Positions 1 through 6,616 of a DNA stretch of 16,192 bases are shown piece after piece. Origin of the DNA: Pseudomonadales bacterium (GTDB lineage: Bacteria; Pseudomonadota; Gammaproteobacteria; Pseudomonadales; DT-91); NCBI GenBank assembly GCA_013215025.1, contig JABSRR010000145.1, forward strand, positions 1-16,192, given 5' to 3'. Every line of letters begins with the position of its first letter. Within the stretch, counting starts at the first letter, position 1. A program made the position numbers and the translations under genes. Below the pieces are notes generated by a model. The model worked only from the letters and a program-made list of their open reading frames with translations, had not been told where the DNA came from and searched no databases.

Positions 1-646
1 TAAGCTGCCCTTGGCTGTCAATAAGTGCACCTCCTGAGCTGCCGGTATTTACTGCTGCGTCAGTCTGAATAAAATTCTCATAAGTATTGAGATTAAGCCC
101 ATAACGGCCTTTTGCAGAGATAATGCCTTGGGTAACGGTCTGGCCAAAGCCGAAAGGGTTACCTATGGCTAACACATTATCGCCAACGCGCATAATATCA
201 CTGTTGCCGATAGCTATTGATGGTAGATTAGTCATGTCTATTTTAAGAAGTGCTAGGTCGGTTGCTTCATCAATGCCTACAATGCTGGCTCTCATATGGC
301 GCCCATCATGCAGCTGAACCTGAATTGCACTGGCCTGTTTAAGCACATGTAGGTTAGTCATGATTAAGCCGCTTGAGTCAACAATAACCCCAGAACCTAG
401 ACTGATGCCCTTACGTAATTGACGTTTACTTGAGGTGATGTTGCTTTGTTGGTTGGTGGGTATAGGGTTTATCGTGCTGGTAAAAATATTCACCACAGAA
501 GGTGCTGCAGAAGCTGCTGCATCAGCCAAACTATCAGGCTCATGATGCGTCGAGAAAATGGCTGTAAACGGTTGCCAAGTAGCGGCCAAGATGCCGACTA
601 AAAAGCCGAATCCGATTGCTAACAAAATGAATTTAAATTGATTCAT
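1..646 (-). CDS. algW: DegS/AlgW-type periplasmic serine protease, partial (C-terminus off the left edge)
   Basis: This is a trypsin-like S1C (HtrA family) protease with an N-terminal membrane anchor. Reading on the minus strand from the ATG at 646 gives 215 residues before the edge. Residues 5-24 are a hydrophobic anchor (FKFILLAIGFGFLVGIL). The protease domain shows a complete triad: His100 (TNLHVL), Asp130 (ATDLALL) and Ser204 (GSSGGAL), plus the typical GNPFGFGQTVTQGI block at 162-175. The PDZ domain expected downstream lies outside the window. In DegS/AlgW relatives this protein senses misfolded outer-membrane proteins and makes the first cut in the anti-sigma factor RseA/MucA, releasing sigma-E/AlgU. 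That role is family knowledge. The Asn normally preceding the catalytic Ser (GNSGG) is Ser here. A single N-terminal anchor favours DegS/AlgW over soluble DegP/MucD. The gene is divergent from the nif3-like gene, as in Pseudomonas. The symbol could equally be degS. Confidence 0.9.
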   Translation of the reverse strand, partial: MNQFKFILLAIGFGFLVGILAATWQPFTAIFSTHHEPDSLADAAASAAPSVVNIFTSTINPIPTNQQSNITSSKRQLRKGISLGSGVIVDSSGLIMTNLHVLKQASAIQVQLHDGRHMRASIVGIDEATDLALLKIDMTNLPSIAIGNSDIMRVGDNVLAIGNPFGFGQTVTQGIISAKGRYGLNLNTYENFIQTDAAVNTGSSGGALIDSQGQL

Positions 647-679
647 ATGCGTGTTTATTGTTTATCAGTTAGATCTGTG

Positions 680-707
680 AATATACCATGATAGTTAAGC
701 TTGTGAA
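680..707 (-). promoter_or_regulatory. candidate sigma-70 promoter of the algW/degS-like gene
   Basis: Read on the minus strand, TTCACA (707-702) is followed by a 16-nt spacer and TATATT (685-680). Each hexamer matches the consensus in five of six positions. The predicted start near 674 leaves about 27 nt of leader. It overlaps the candidate promoter of the divergent nif3-like gene. Confidence 0.45.
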
Positions 708-716
708 TGCTATTAT
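688..716 (+). promoter_or_regulatory. candidate extended -10 promoter of the nif3-like gene
   Basis: TATTAT at 711-716 is preceded by TGC, making an extended -10 (TGnTATTAT). A weaker -35-like ATGATA lies at 688-693, 17 nt upstream. Transcription would start near 723. The elements interleave with those of the divergent protease promoter, so the two polymerases would compete for the site. Confidence 0.4.
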
Positions 717-752
717 CAATCACCTTATTGCTGAAAAATGGGAATTATAGAC

Positions 753-1514
753 GTGTCGATCCATCGGGATGAGTTGTTAGCGTATTGTCATCAGACCCTA
801 TCGGTAAACGCTTTCAAAGATTATTGCCCCAACGGTTTGCAAGTTGAAGGCAAGGCGAATATACACCGTTTAGTCACTGGTGTGACCGCTTCGCAAGCGC
901 TGATTGATGCTGCGATCAAGGCGAAAGCAGATGCGATCCTGGTGCATCATGGCTATTTCTGGCGAGGTGAGGCGGCACCATTAGTGGGTGTTAAGGCAAA
1001 ACGCATTAAATCACTGCTGCAGCATGATATAAACCTCTTTGCCTATCATTTGCCGCTCGATGCACATCCCTCATTGGGCAATAATGCGCAACTGGCAGAG
1101 CGTTTAGGCTTTAGTGTAAGCGGTGGTCTAGATGATTCGCAACATCCTATCGGCTTGATTGGAGAGCCGCGCGGGGGGAAGTGCACCTTATCAGCATTGG
1201 CAGATGATATTCACACAGAGCTTGCCAGAGAACCGTTGGTGATTGGTGATCGAGATAGGCTTATTAGCAAAGTTGCATGGTGCACAGGCGCCGCACAATC
1301 GATGATTGAGACTGCCTTTGCGGCGGGCGCAGAGTGTTTTATTTCTGGTGAAATCTCAGAGCAAACTGTGCATCTTGCAAAGGAGCTGGGTATCGCTTAC
1401 GTCAGTGCCGGTCATCATGCGACTGAGCGCTATGGTGCGATGGCCTTGGGCGAGCACTTATCGCGTCAATTTGGTTTAGCTGTTGAGTTTATCGATATCG
1501 ATAATCCGGTGTAG
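753..1514 (+). CDS. Nif3/YbgI family dinuclear metal-centre protein
   Basis: This is a Nif3-like (DUF34) protein that binds a two-metal centre; its cellular reaction is not firmly established for the family. The sequence is close to E. coli YbgI along its whole length, including DYCPNGLQVEG, GVTASQALID, the HHGYFWRGE block, HLPLDAHPSLGNNAQLA and AGHHATERYG. Counting from the GTG at 753, metal ligands expected from YbgI are present as His65, His66, Asp103, His221 and Glu225, and the protein ends in FIDIDNPV much like YbgI. Length is 253 residues, normal for the family. An in-frame ATG exists at 738 but has no ribosome site upstream. The GTG has GGGA nine bases upstream and gives the family-typical N-terminus, so I prefer it. 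The gene is divergent from the protease and convergent with yhcB. Confidence 0.93.
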   Translation: MSIHRDELLAYCHQTLSVNAFKDYCPNGLQVEGKANIHRLVTGVTASQALIDAAIKAKADAILVHHGYFWRGEAAPLVGVKAKRIKSLLQHDINLFAYHLPLDAHPSLGNNAQLAERLGFSVSGGLDDSQHPIGLIGEPRGGKCTLSALADDIHTELAREPLVIGDRDRLISKVAWCTGAAQSMIETAFAAGAECFISGEISEQTVHLAKELGIAYVSAGHHATERYGAMALGEHLSRQFGLAVEFIDIDNPV

Positions 1515-1524
1515 CTATTGCTCA

Positions 1525-1556
1525 AAAAAGTGCTGTGCTTATGTCGAACGCTTTTT
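1525..1556 (+). terminator. weak candidate terminator after the nif3-like gene
   Basis: AAAAAGTG (1525-1532) can pair with CGCTTTTT (1549-1556) around a 16-nt loop, with one G-U pair. The 3' arm itself is the T-tract. The stem is A/T-rich and the loop large, so this is only a candidate. It begins ten bases after the stop codon. Confidence 0.3.
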
Positions 1557-1648
1557 AATTCACTTCGGCTCGATTCACTTCTGCGTGTTTCACAACAGCC
1601 CAATGCATTAAAGCGCTGGCAAGTGGACAGGGTCGCTAGCGCTGCTGA

Positions 1649-1673
1649 ATGATCGATCTTTCACCTCGATCAT
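1649..1673. repeat. inverted repeat in the nif3/yhcB convergent gap
   Basis: ATGATCGA (1649-1656) and TCGATCAT (1666-1673) form a perfect 8-bp stem around a 9-nt loop. Neither side carries a T-tract, so it is not a canonical intrinsic terminator. It sits between two genes that converge and may simply be a processing or pause structure, or chance. Confidence 0.35.
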
Positions 1674-1680
1674 ATCAGTA

Positions 1681-1703
1681 AAAAATAATGGCTCGTTAGC
1701 GAG
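1681..1703 (-). terminator. weak candidate terminator of yhcB
   Basis: On the minus strand a 4-bp stem CTCG/CGAG (1703-1700 with 1695-1692) encloses the yhcB stop codon in its loop. It is followed by ATTATTTTTT on the RNA sense strand. The stem is short, so confidence is low. Confidence 0.3.
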
Positions 1704-2196
1704 AAATATCCACTGTCGACATGCTGGCGGTTTCGCTGGCGTTAGGTGTTCTGTCTGGTTCTTCAGAGTTAGTTTTAAGATCATAGCTCTCATCCAATAC
1801 GCTTTTATCAAACGGGCTGGTTTTCGGGGCATAATCTAACGGTGCTTGCAAGTTGTCAGGTAGCTCGTTGACTTCAATTGCGTCAACCTCTGGCAGTTTC
1901 TTTATCAGTGGTCCACTGCTGCTGTCGGGCGATAATTTCTCCGCACCCATCGCCAGATGGTTGTGCACATCGCGATAGTTTTCGGCGAGGCCGCGCAGCA
2001 GGCCTGCGGTTTCGACAAAATGTTGTCGAACCTCTTGTTGGTAGTGTTTGATTTCATCTTGCTTATCATGCAAGTGTTTTTCTAGTTCACGGGTTTTATT
2101 TTGATCGCTAGAGAAGCGACCGAAAACTAGGCCGCCAAATACAGCGCCAATGCCAAAGCCGATAACTGCGGCAATGAATACGGCGGATATGTCCAT
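1696..2196 (-). CDS. yhcB: YhcB family (DUF1043) inner-membrane protein
   Basis: This is a 166-residue protein with one N-terminal membrane segment (about residues 5-26, glycine- and alanine-rich, ending VFGRF). A charged helical stretch follows (about 30-75, rich in E, K, Q and H, probably coiled coil), then an acidic, low-complexity C-terminal tail with a conserved-looking patch APLDYAPKTSPFD. This layout and the HFVETAGLLRGLAENYRDVHNHLA segment match E. coli YhcB (HFARSAELLDTMAHDYRQLYQHMA). YhcB, recently also called ZapG, is linked to envelope growth and cell division in E. coli; I infer a similar role here. The ATG at 2196 has GGGA six bases upstream; two ATGs at 2211 and 2208 lie further upstream without a ribosome site. 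The gene is divergent from zapE, another division-linked gene. Confidence 0.88.
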   Translation of the reverse strand: MDISAVFIAAVIGFGIGAVFGGLVFGRFSSDQNKTRELEKHLHDKQDEIKHYQQEVRQHFVETAGLLRGLAENYRDVHNHLAMGAEKLSPDSSSGPLIKKLPEVDAIEVNELPDNLQAPLDYAPKTSPFDKSVLDESYDLKTNSEEPDRTPNASETASMSTVDISR

Positions 2197-2233
2197 AAAT
2201 GATCCCATCATTTGTTGTGGTTACGCTTAAATA

Positions 2234-2262
2234 ATTATGCGAGCGAAAAGTTATTTGGGCAA
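2234..2262 (-). promoter_or_regulatory. candidate sigma-70 promoter of yhcB
   Basis: On the minus strand TTGCCC (2262-2257) is followed by a 17-nt spacer and CATAAT (2239-2234). The start would fall near 2228, giving a leader of about 32 nt before the ATG at 2196. Confidence 0.45.
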
Positions 2263-2314
2263 GTGAAAAACAGGCGACTTATCTTGTTCCAGTGTCTATT
2301 GACCGCTACGGCAA

Positions 2315-2343
2315 TTGCCTAGGGCTGTCAATTTCAGTAAAGT
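2315..2343 (+). promoter_or_regulatory. candidate sigma-70 promoter of zapE
   Basis: TTGCCT (2315-2320) and TAAAGT (2338-2343) are separated by exactly 17 nt. Start would be near 2350, about 44 nt before the zapE ATG. The open frame upstream of that ATG would be interrupted by this promoter, which supports the shorter protein. Confidence 0.45.
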
Positions 2344-2393
2344 ACTGCGCAAAATCCTGCATATCGCAGACGATGTTGTATTTTGAGGTAGCT

Positions 2394-3479
2394 ATGTCGC
2401 CGTTGGAACACTATCAAAATGATTTGAAAAAACCTAATTTCGTTGCAGATAGTGCACAACGCCTGGCAGTTGAAAAGCTACAACAAGTCTATGAAGCCTT
2501 GCTGCAAGAGCCAGAGAAGGCAAGTTTCCTGAGCAAACTCTTCAGTAAAAAGCCGGCTAAGGCTGTGCAGGGCTTATATTTTTGGGGAGGTGTAGGGCGT
2601 GGTAAAACCTATCTGATGGATGTTTTCTTTGACAGCCTTCCGTTCGAGCAAAAAATGCGTTCGCATTTTCATCGCTTTATGCAGTTTGTACACCAGCAGC
2701 TGCGTGATTTAGACGGGCAAAAAAATCCACTCGATATTATTGCGCGTGATATTGCCAGCAAACATCGGGTGATCTGCTTCGATGAGTTTTTTGTTACCGA
2801 TATCACCGATGCGATGATACTTGGTGGACTGTTTGAGCAGTTATTCGAGCTGGGTGTGACGTTAATCGCCACCTCCAATATTGTGCCTGACAAGCTTTAT
2901 GAGAATGGCTTACAGCGACAGCGATTCTTACCCGCGATTGCGCAACTGAAGCTGCACTGTGAGGTTGTAAATGTTGATGGTGGTACTGATTATCGATTGC
3001 GCACGCTAGAGCAGGCAGATTTATACCATTGGCCTCTGGACGACACCGCGGATATATCACTGCAGGAAAGCTTTTACCGCCTGGCACCGCATGCGCCCGA
3101 GGTGGCTGTAAAGCTTGAAATTAATAAACGCCAGTTTGCGACTCGCCTACTGGCGGATGACGTAGTTTGGTTTGATTTTGCCGAGTTATGCGATGGCCCG
3201 CGCAGCCAAAATGACTACATCGAGATTGCACGTGAGTTTCATGCCGTGGTGTTATCTAATGTGCCGCAACTTGGGCGCGAAACAGACGATCAAACGCGAC
3301 GTTTTATTAATCTTGTCGATGAGTTTTATGACCGCAATGTAAAGCTAGTTATATCTGCGGCTTGTTCAATCGATGAGCTTTATCGTGGCGGTGGATTAAA
3401 CTTTGAAATAGAGCGCACGAAAAGCCGCTTACTTGAAATGCAGTCAAAACAATACCTGGCCTCGGAGCATCGCGCATGA
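2394..3479 (+). CDS. zapE: ZapE, division-associated AFG1-like ATPase
   Basis: This is a P-loop ATPase of the AFG1/ZapE family, 361 residues. Walker A is GGVGRGKT at 65-72 and Walker B is VICFDE at 126-131, followed by FFVTDITDAM. Later family blocks are present: LIATSNIVPDKLYENGLQR, VVWFDFAELC and the C-terminal RRFINLVDEFYDRNVKL. In E. coli ZapE associates with the division ring, destabilises FtsZ polymers in an ATP-dependent manner and is needed under low-oxygen or heat conditions; this is family knowledge. The start at 2394 is chosen because GAGGT lies about six bases upstream and MSPLEHYQNDL matches the family N-terminus. The frame stays open back to 2292, but the extra 34 residues look non-coding. 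The gene is monocistronic, between divergent yhcB and the rplM promoter, with no clear terminator behind it. Confidence 0.95.
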   Translation: MSPLEHYQNDLKKPNFVADSAQRLAVEKLQQVYEALLQEPEKASFLSKLFSKKPAKAVQGLYFWGGVGRGKTYLMDVFFDSLPFEQKMRSHFHRFMQFVHQQLRDLDGQKNPLDIIARDIASKHRVICFDEFFVTDITDAMILGGLFEQLFELGVTLIATSNIVPDKLYENGLQRQRFLPAIAQLKLHCEVVNVDGGTDYRLRTLEQADLYHWPLDDTADISLQESFYRLAPHAPEVAVKLEINKRQFATRLLADDVVWFDFAELCDGPRSQNDYIEIAREFHAVVLSNVPQLGRETDDQTRRFINLVDEFYDRNVKLVISAACSIDELYRGGGLNFEIERTKSRLLEMQSKQYLASEHRA

Positions 3480-3561
3480 GGACAGTGTCTGCTGCGGGGC
3501 TAGATGACATATGCGGTGAAAAGACGGGCAAGCTGTGTCTGTGAGTACTTACTAACATCTC

Positions 3562-3610
3562 AAATATATTTTTAAAATTGCTTGAACTTCGCAACTCAGT
3601 TCTATAGTAT
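3562..3610 (+). promoter_or_regulatory. strong candidate promoter of the rplM-rpsI operon
   Basis: TTGAAC (3582-3587), a 17-nt spacer and TAGTAT (3605-3610) form a good sigma-70 promoter. It is preceded by a run of A and T at 3562-3580 that looks like an UP element. The bases after the -10 (TCGCCG) are G/C-rich, a discriminator type linked to ppGpp/DksA control of ribosomal promoters. Start would be near 3617, leaving a leader of about 40 nt. In E. coli L13 represses its own mRNA through the 5' leader; I cannot identify that structure here. Confidence 0.6.
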
Positions 3611-3657
3611 TCGCCGTCCTTGTTATGTGCGCTATTTATTTTTTTGGGTAGATAGAT

Positions 3658-4086
3658 ATGAAAACCTACAGTGCTAAACCAAATGCTGTTGAGCAAGAGT
3701 GGTTCATTGTTGATGCCGAAGGCAAAACATTGGGTCGTCTAGCATCTGAAATTGCTCACCGTTTACGTGGTAAACATAAGCCAGAGTACACACCTCATGT
3801 GGATACTGGCGATTATATTGTTGTTATTAACGCTGAAAAAATTCACGTTACCGGCAACAAAGCTAAAGATAAAATGTACTACAAGCACACAGGCTATGTT
3901 GGTAACTTGAAGTCGATTTCATTCGAAAAGTTAATCGATAAAGCACCTGAGCGTGTTCTACAAACAGCGGTTAAAGGCATGCTGCCAAAAAACCCGCTTG
4001 GTCGTAAAATGTTTTCAAAGCTGAAAGTCTACGCGGGTGAAGCACATCCGCATGCGGCACAACAGCCTAAAGAACTGAATATTTAA
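3658..4086 (+). CDS. rplM: 50S ribosomal protein L13
   Basis: This is 142 residues, the standard bacterial length. It starts [20 protein letters not shown] and carries the L13 signature region around [21 protein letters not shown] (approximately residues 103-123). L13 is an early-assembling protein of the large subunit. The start codon is preceded by GGGTA about seven bases upstream. It is the first gene of a two-gene operon with rpsI, 15 bp away, a pairing kept in most bacteria. The upstream promoter has features of growth-rate-controlled ribosomal promoters. Nothing in the sequence is unusual. Confidence 0.98.
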   Translation: MKTYSAKPNAVEQEWFIVDAEGKTLGRLASEIAHRLRGKHKPEYTPHVDTGDYIVVINAEKIHVTGNKAKDKMYYKHTGYVGNLKSISFEKLIDKAPERVLQTAVKGMLPKNPLGRKMFSKLKVYAGEAHPHAAQQPKELNI

Positions 4087-4101
4087 CGGAAGGCTTGAGA
4101 T

Positions 4102-4494
4102 ATGTCTAGCACACAATACTACGGTACTGGTCGTCGCAAAACGTCAACCGCGCGTGTATTCTTAACTGCAGGTGAAGGTAATATTACCATCAACAAGCGT
4201 TCTATCGATGAATACTTCGGTCGTGAAGTTGCACGTATGATCGTACGTCAGCCACTTGAAACTGTTGAAATGACAGATAAATTTGATATCAACGTAACCG
4301 TTAAGGGCGGTGGTAGCTTTGGCCAGGCCGGCGCTATCCGTCACGGCCTTACCCGTGCACTCATGGAATACGATGAGTCATTTCGTGGCGCCCTTCGCGC
4401 TGCTGGCTACGTTACGCGTGATTCACGTGAAGTTGAACGTAAGAAAGTGGGTCTGCGTAAAGCACGTAAAAAGCCACAATTTTCAAAACGTTAA
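4102..4494 (+). CDS. rpsI: 30S ribosomal protein S9
   Basis: This is 130 residues, the usual gammaproteobacterial length. It begins with [16 protein letters not shown], has the central [19 protein letters not shown] block and ends in the basic tail KKPQFSKR. The C-terminal arginine of S9 reaches the P-site tRNA anticodon loop in the small subunit. It is preceded by GGAAGG, a good ribosome site, 15 bp after rplM. The operon is closed by a strong intrinsic terminator directly downstream, so it is isolated from petABC. Confidence 0.98.
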   Translation: MSSTQYYGTGRRKTSTARVFLTAGEGNITINKRSIDEYFGREVARMIVRQPLETVEMTDKFDINVTVKGGGSFGQAGAIRHGLTRALMEYDESFRGALRAAGYVTRDSREVERKKVGLRKARKKPQFSKR

Positions 4495-4513
4495 TCGATT
4501 TTTACGATTTCTC

Positions 4514-4541
4514 AAAACCCAGCTTAAGCTGGGTTTTTTTT
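4514..4541 (+). terminator. intrinsic terminator of rplM-rpsI
   Basis: The perfect palindrome CCCAGCTTAAGCTGGG (4518-4533) makes a 6-bp G/C-rich stem with a TTAA loop. It is extended by an A run upstream pairing with a run of eight T downstream. It lies 23 bp after the rpsI stop and may work in both directions. Confidence 0.92.
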
Positions 4542-4567
4542 GCGCCAAAATCGGCCTTGCATTGGGC

Positions 4568-4606
4568 GGTAATTACCTTGTGCTGGGCAGGGTTTTTCAT
4601 TAAAAT
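4568..4606 (+). promoter_or_regulatory. candidate promoter of petABC with an abutting palindrome
   Basis: TTGTGC (4578-4583), a 17-nt spacer and TAAAAT (4601-4606) form a plausible sigma-70 promoter. The perfect palindrome GGTAATTACC (4568-4577) touches the -35 element and could be an operator half-site pair, but I cannot name a regulator. Start would be near 4613, about 52 nt before petA. Confidence 0.45.
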
Positions 4607-4664
4607 ATGCGCGCTTTTTCTAGAAGAATTAATGGCCTTTTTGGCCCCTACGGGAGATTACCGA

Positions 4665-5261
4665 ATGAGCAATGACGGAGTGAACACGTCGCGCCGCCGC
4701 TTTTTAGCGACAGCAACCGCAGCGATGGGTGCCGCCGGTGCTGCAGGCGTTGCAGTGCCTTTTTTGGGTTCTTGGCAGCCTAGCGCCAAAGCAAAAGCTG
4801 CTGGTGCACCGGTAAAAGCTGATTTAAGCAAGCTTAAATTAGGCGAGATGGTGACAGTCGAATGGCGAGGTAAGCCAGTTTATATTGTTTACCGTACTAA
4901 TGAACAATTAGAGACACTACCTACCTTAAATGACGTGCTGAAAGATCCAGAATCTGTTACTGCTAATCAACCAAGCAATGTTGAAGGTGATCTCCGCTCT
5001 AGCAGCGCTAAACCTGCTTACGGTATCTTTGTTGGCCTTTGTACGCACCTCGGCTGTGCGCCAAAATTTCGTCCCGATGTTGCGCCTGCTGACTTAGGCG
5101 CAGATTGGAAAGGTGGCTTCTTTTGCCCCTGTCACGGTTCAAAATTTGACCTAGCGGGCCGCGTTTATAAGGGTGTTCCTGCCTCTCAGAATCTTGAAAT
5201 CCCGCCATTTACTATGAATGGCGACATTATTACCATCGGTGAAGATGGAGGTGCTGCATAA
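4665..5261 (+). CDS. petA: ubiquinol-cytochrome c reductase iron-sulfur (Rieske) subunit
   Basis: This is the Rieske protein of the cytochrome bc1 complex, which takes the first electron from ubiquinol to its 2Fe-2S cluster and passes it to cytochrome c1. It is 198 residues. A twin-arginine motif SRRRFLA (9-15) precedes a hydrophobic anchor (about 15-36), as expected for Tat export of a folded, anchored protein. The cluster ligands are in CTHLGC (126-131: Cys126, His128) and CPCHGS (154-159: Cys154, His157), with the disulfide pair Cys131/Cys156. The start at 4665 has GGGAG eight bases upstream; the longer open frame to 4557 crosses the promoter and is rejected. The stop codon overlaps the petB start by one base (TAATG), so translation is likely coupled. 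Confidence 0.97.
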   Translation: MSNDGVNTSRRRFLATATAAMGAAGAAGVAVPFLGSWQPSAKAKAAGAPVKADLSKLKLGEMVTVEWRGKPVYIVYRTNEQLETLPTLNDVLKDPESVTANQPSNVEGDLRSSSAKPAYGIFVGLCTHLGCAPKFRPDVAPADLGADWKGGFFCPCHGSKFDLAGRVYKGVPASQNLEIPPFTMNGDIITIGEDGGAA

Positions 5262-6598
5262 TGGATAAAGTGATTCAACTACGCGACTGGGTAGATGCAA
5301 GGCTACCTATCATGCGCGCATGGGATACCCATATGGGTGGATACTATGCGCCGAAAAACTTTAACTTTTGGTATTTCTTTGGTGTTTTATCCTTACTTGT
5401 ACTGGTTAACCAACTGTTAACCGGTATTTGGTTAACCATGATGTATGCGCCAACGGCAGAAGACGCTTTTGCTTCTGTTGAGTATATTATGCGCGATGTC
5501 GATTATGGCTGGATCATCCGCTATATGCACTCTACCGGCGCTTCTGCATTTTTTGCAGTGGTTTATTTACATATGTTCCGTGCCTTACTTTATGGATCGT
5601 ACCGTCAGCCACGTGAGTTAGTATGGATTTTTGGCTTCTTTATTTTCGCCGCTTTGATGGCTGAGGCATTCTTGGGTTACGTTTTACCTTGGGGGCAAAT
5701 GTCATACTGGGGTGCTCAGGTAATTGTGTCGCTATTCTCAGCAATCCCGGTAATTGGTGATCCGCTGGTAGAGTGGATTCGAGGCGATTATTTGATTTCT
5801 GGAGCTACACTGAATCGTTTCTTCGCACTGCACGTGGTTGCTATCCCATTAATTTTGGTGGCCCTGGTTGTGCTGCATTTATTGGCCCTGCATGAAGTAG
5901 GCTCAAATAACCCTGACGGTGTAGACATCAAAAAACACAAAGATGAAAACGGTATCCCACTAGATGGTGTTGCGTTTCATCCATTTTATACCGTGCATGA
6001 TATTGTCGGTATTGTTGGCTTCTTAATTATCTTTGTTGCAATCATCTTTTTTGCACCCGAAATGGGCGGCTTCTTTTTAGAGTACCCCAACTTCGAAGAA
6101 GCGAATGCTCTGAAAACGCCTGAGCACATTGCGCCTGTATGGTATTACACGCCATTTTATTCGGTACTGCGCGCGGTGCCGGATAAATTATTGGGCTTTA
6201 TCGCATTTGGCTCCTCGGTGGTGATTATTGCCTTCTTGCCGTGGCTTGATCGTAGTCCAGTGAAGTCGATTCGCTACAAAGGTAATTTTACCAAAGGCTT
6301 CTTATTGGTATTTGTCGCGGCATTCTTAATTTTGGGTTATCTCGGCGTAAAAGCACCTAATCCAGAGCGCACTGTATTGTCACAAATTTGTACCGTTATT
6401 TATTTTGCTTTCTTCCTTACTATGCCAATTTGGTCGGCCATGGATAAAACTAAACCTGTGCCAGATCGAGTGACAATGGATGGTGGTATTGGTTGGTTAG
6501 GCACTATTGTTGGTGCGGTTATTGTTGCTGTGCTAACAGTCGTACCGATTTGGATTACAGAAACCTTGCACGCTATCAACGCTGCGACAGCGCATTAA
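5261..6598 (+). CDS. petB: ubiquinol-cytochrome c reductase cytochrome b subunit
   Basis: This is full-length cytochrome b (445 residues, not the split b6/subunit IV form), the membrane core of complex III holding both b hemes and the quinol oxidation and reduction sites. Paired heme-ligand histidines are His90/His104 (YMHSTGA...YLHMFR) and His191/His206 (FALHVVA...VLHLLAL), each pair 13-14 residues apart. About eight hydrophobic segments are visible. The quinol-oxidation-site motif is PVWY at 292-295 rather than the mitochondrial PEWY. From family knowledge, the Val form is typical of beta- and gammaproteobacteria. The gene overlaps petA by one base and is followed after 18 bp by petC. Confidence 0.98.
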   Translation: MDKVIQLRDWVDARLPIMRAWDTHMGGYYAPKNFNFWYFFGVLSLLVLVNQLLTGIWLTMMYAPTAEDAFASVEYIMRDVDYGWIIRYMHSTGASAFFAVVYLHMFRALLYGSYRQPRELVWIFGFFIFAALMAEAFLGYVLPWGQMSYWGAQVIVSLFSAIPVIGDPLVEWIRGDYLISGATLNRFFALHVVAIPLILVALVVLHLLALHEVGSNNPDGVDIKKHKDENGIPLDGVAFHPFYTVHDIVGIVGFLIIFVAIIFFAPEMGGFFLEYPNFEEANALKTPEHIAPVWYYTPFYSVLRAVPDKLLGFIAFGSSVVIIAFLPWLDRSPVKSIRYKGNFTKGFLLVFVAAFLILGYLGVKAPNPERTVLSQICTVIYFAFFLTMPIWSAMDKTKPVPDRVTMDGGIGWLGTIVGAVIVAVLTVVPIWITETLHAINAATAH

Positions 6599-6616
6599 GA
6601 TAAGGGTATCGATAGA

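Noticed and set aside
123..317. Plus-strand open frame of 64 codons at the left edge
   Set aside because: It is antisense to the well-supported protease gene.
2292..2393. 34-residue N-terminal extension of ZapE
   Set aside because: It has no family similarity, crosses the candidate promoter, and the ATG at 2394 has a good ribosome site.
4557..4664. N-terminal extension of the Rieske protein
   Set aside because: It runs through the pet promoter region and would bury the twin-arginine signal; the ATG at 4665 has GGGAG upstream.
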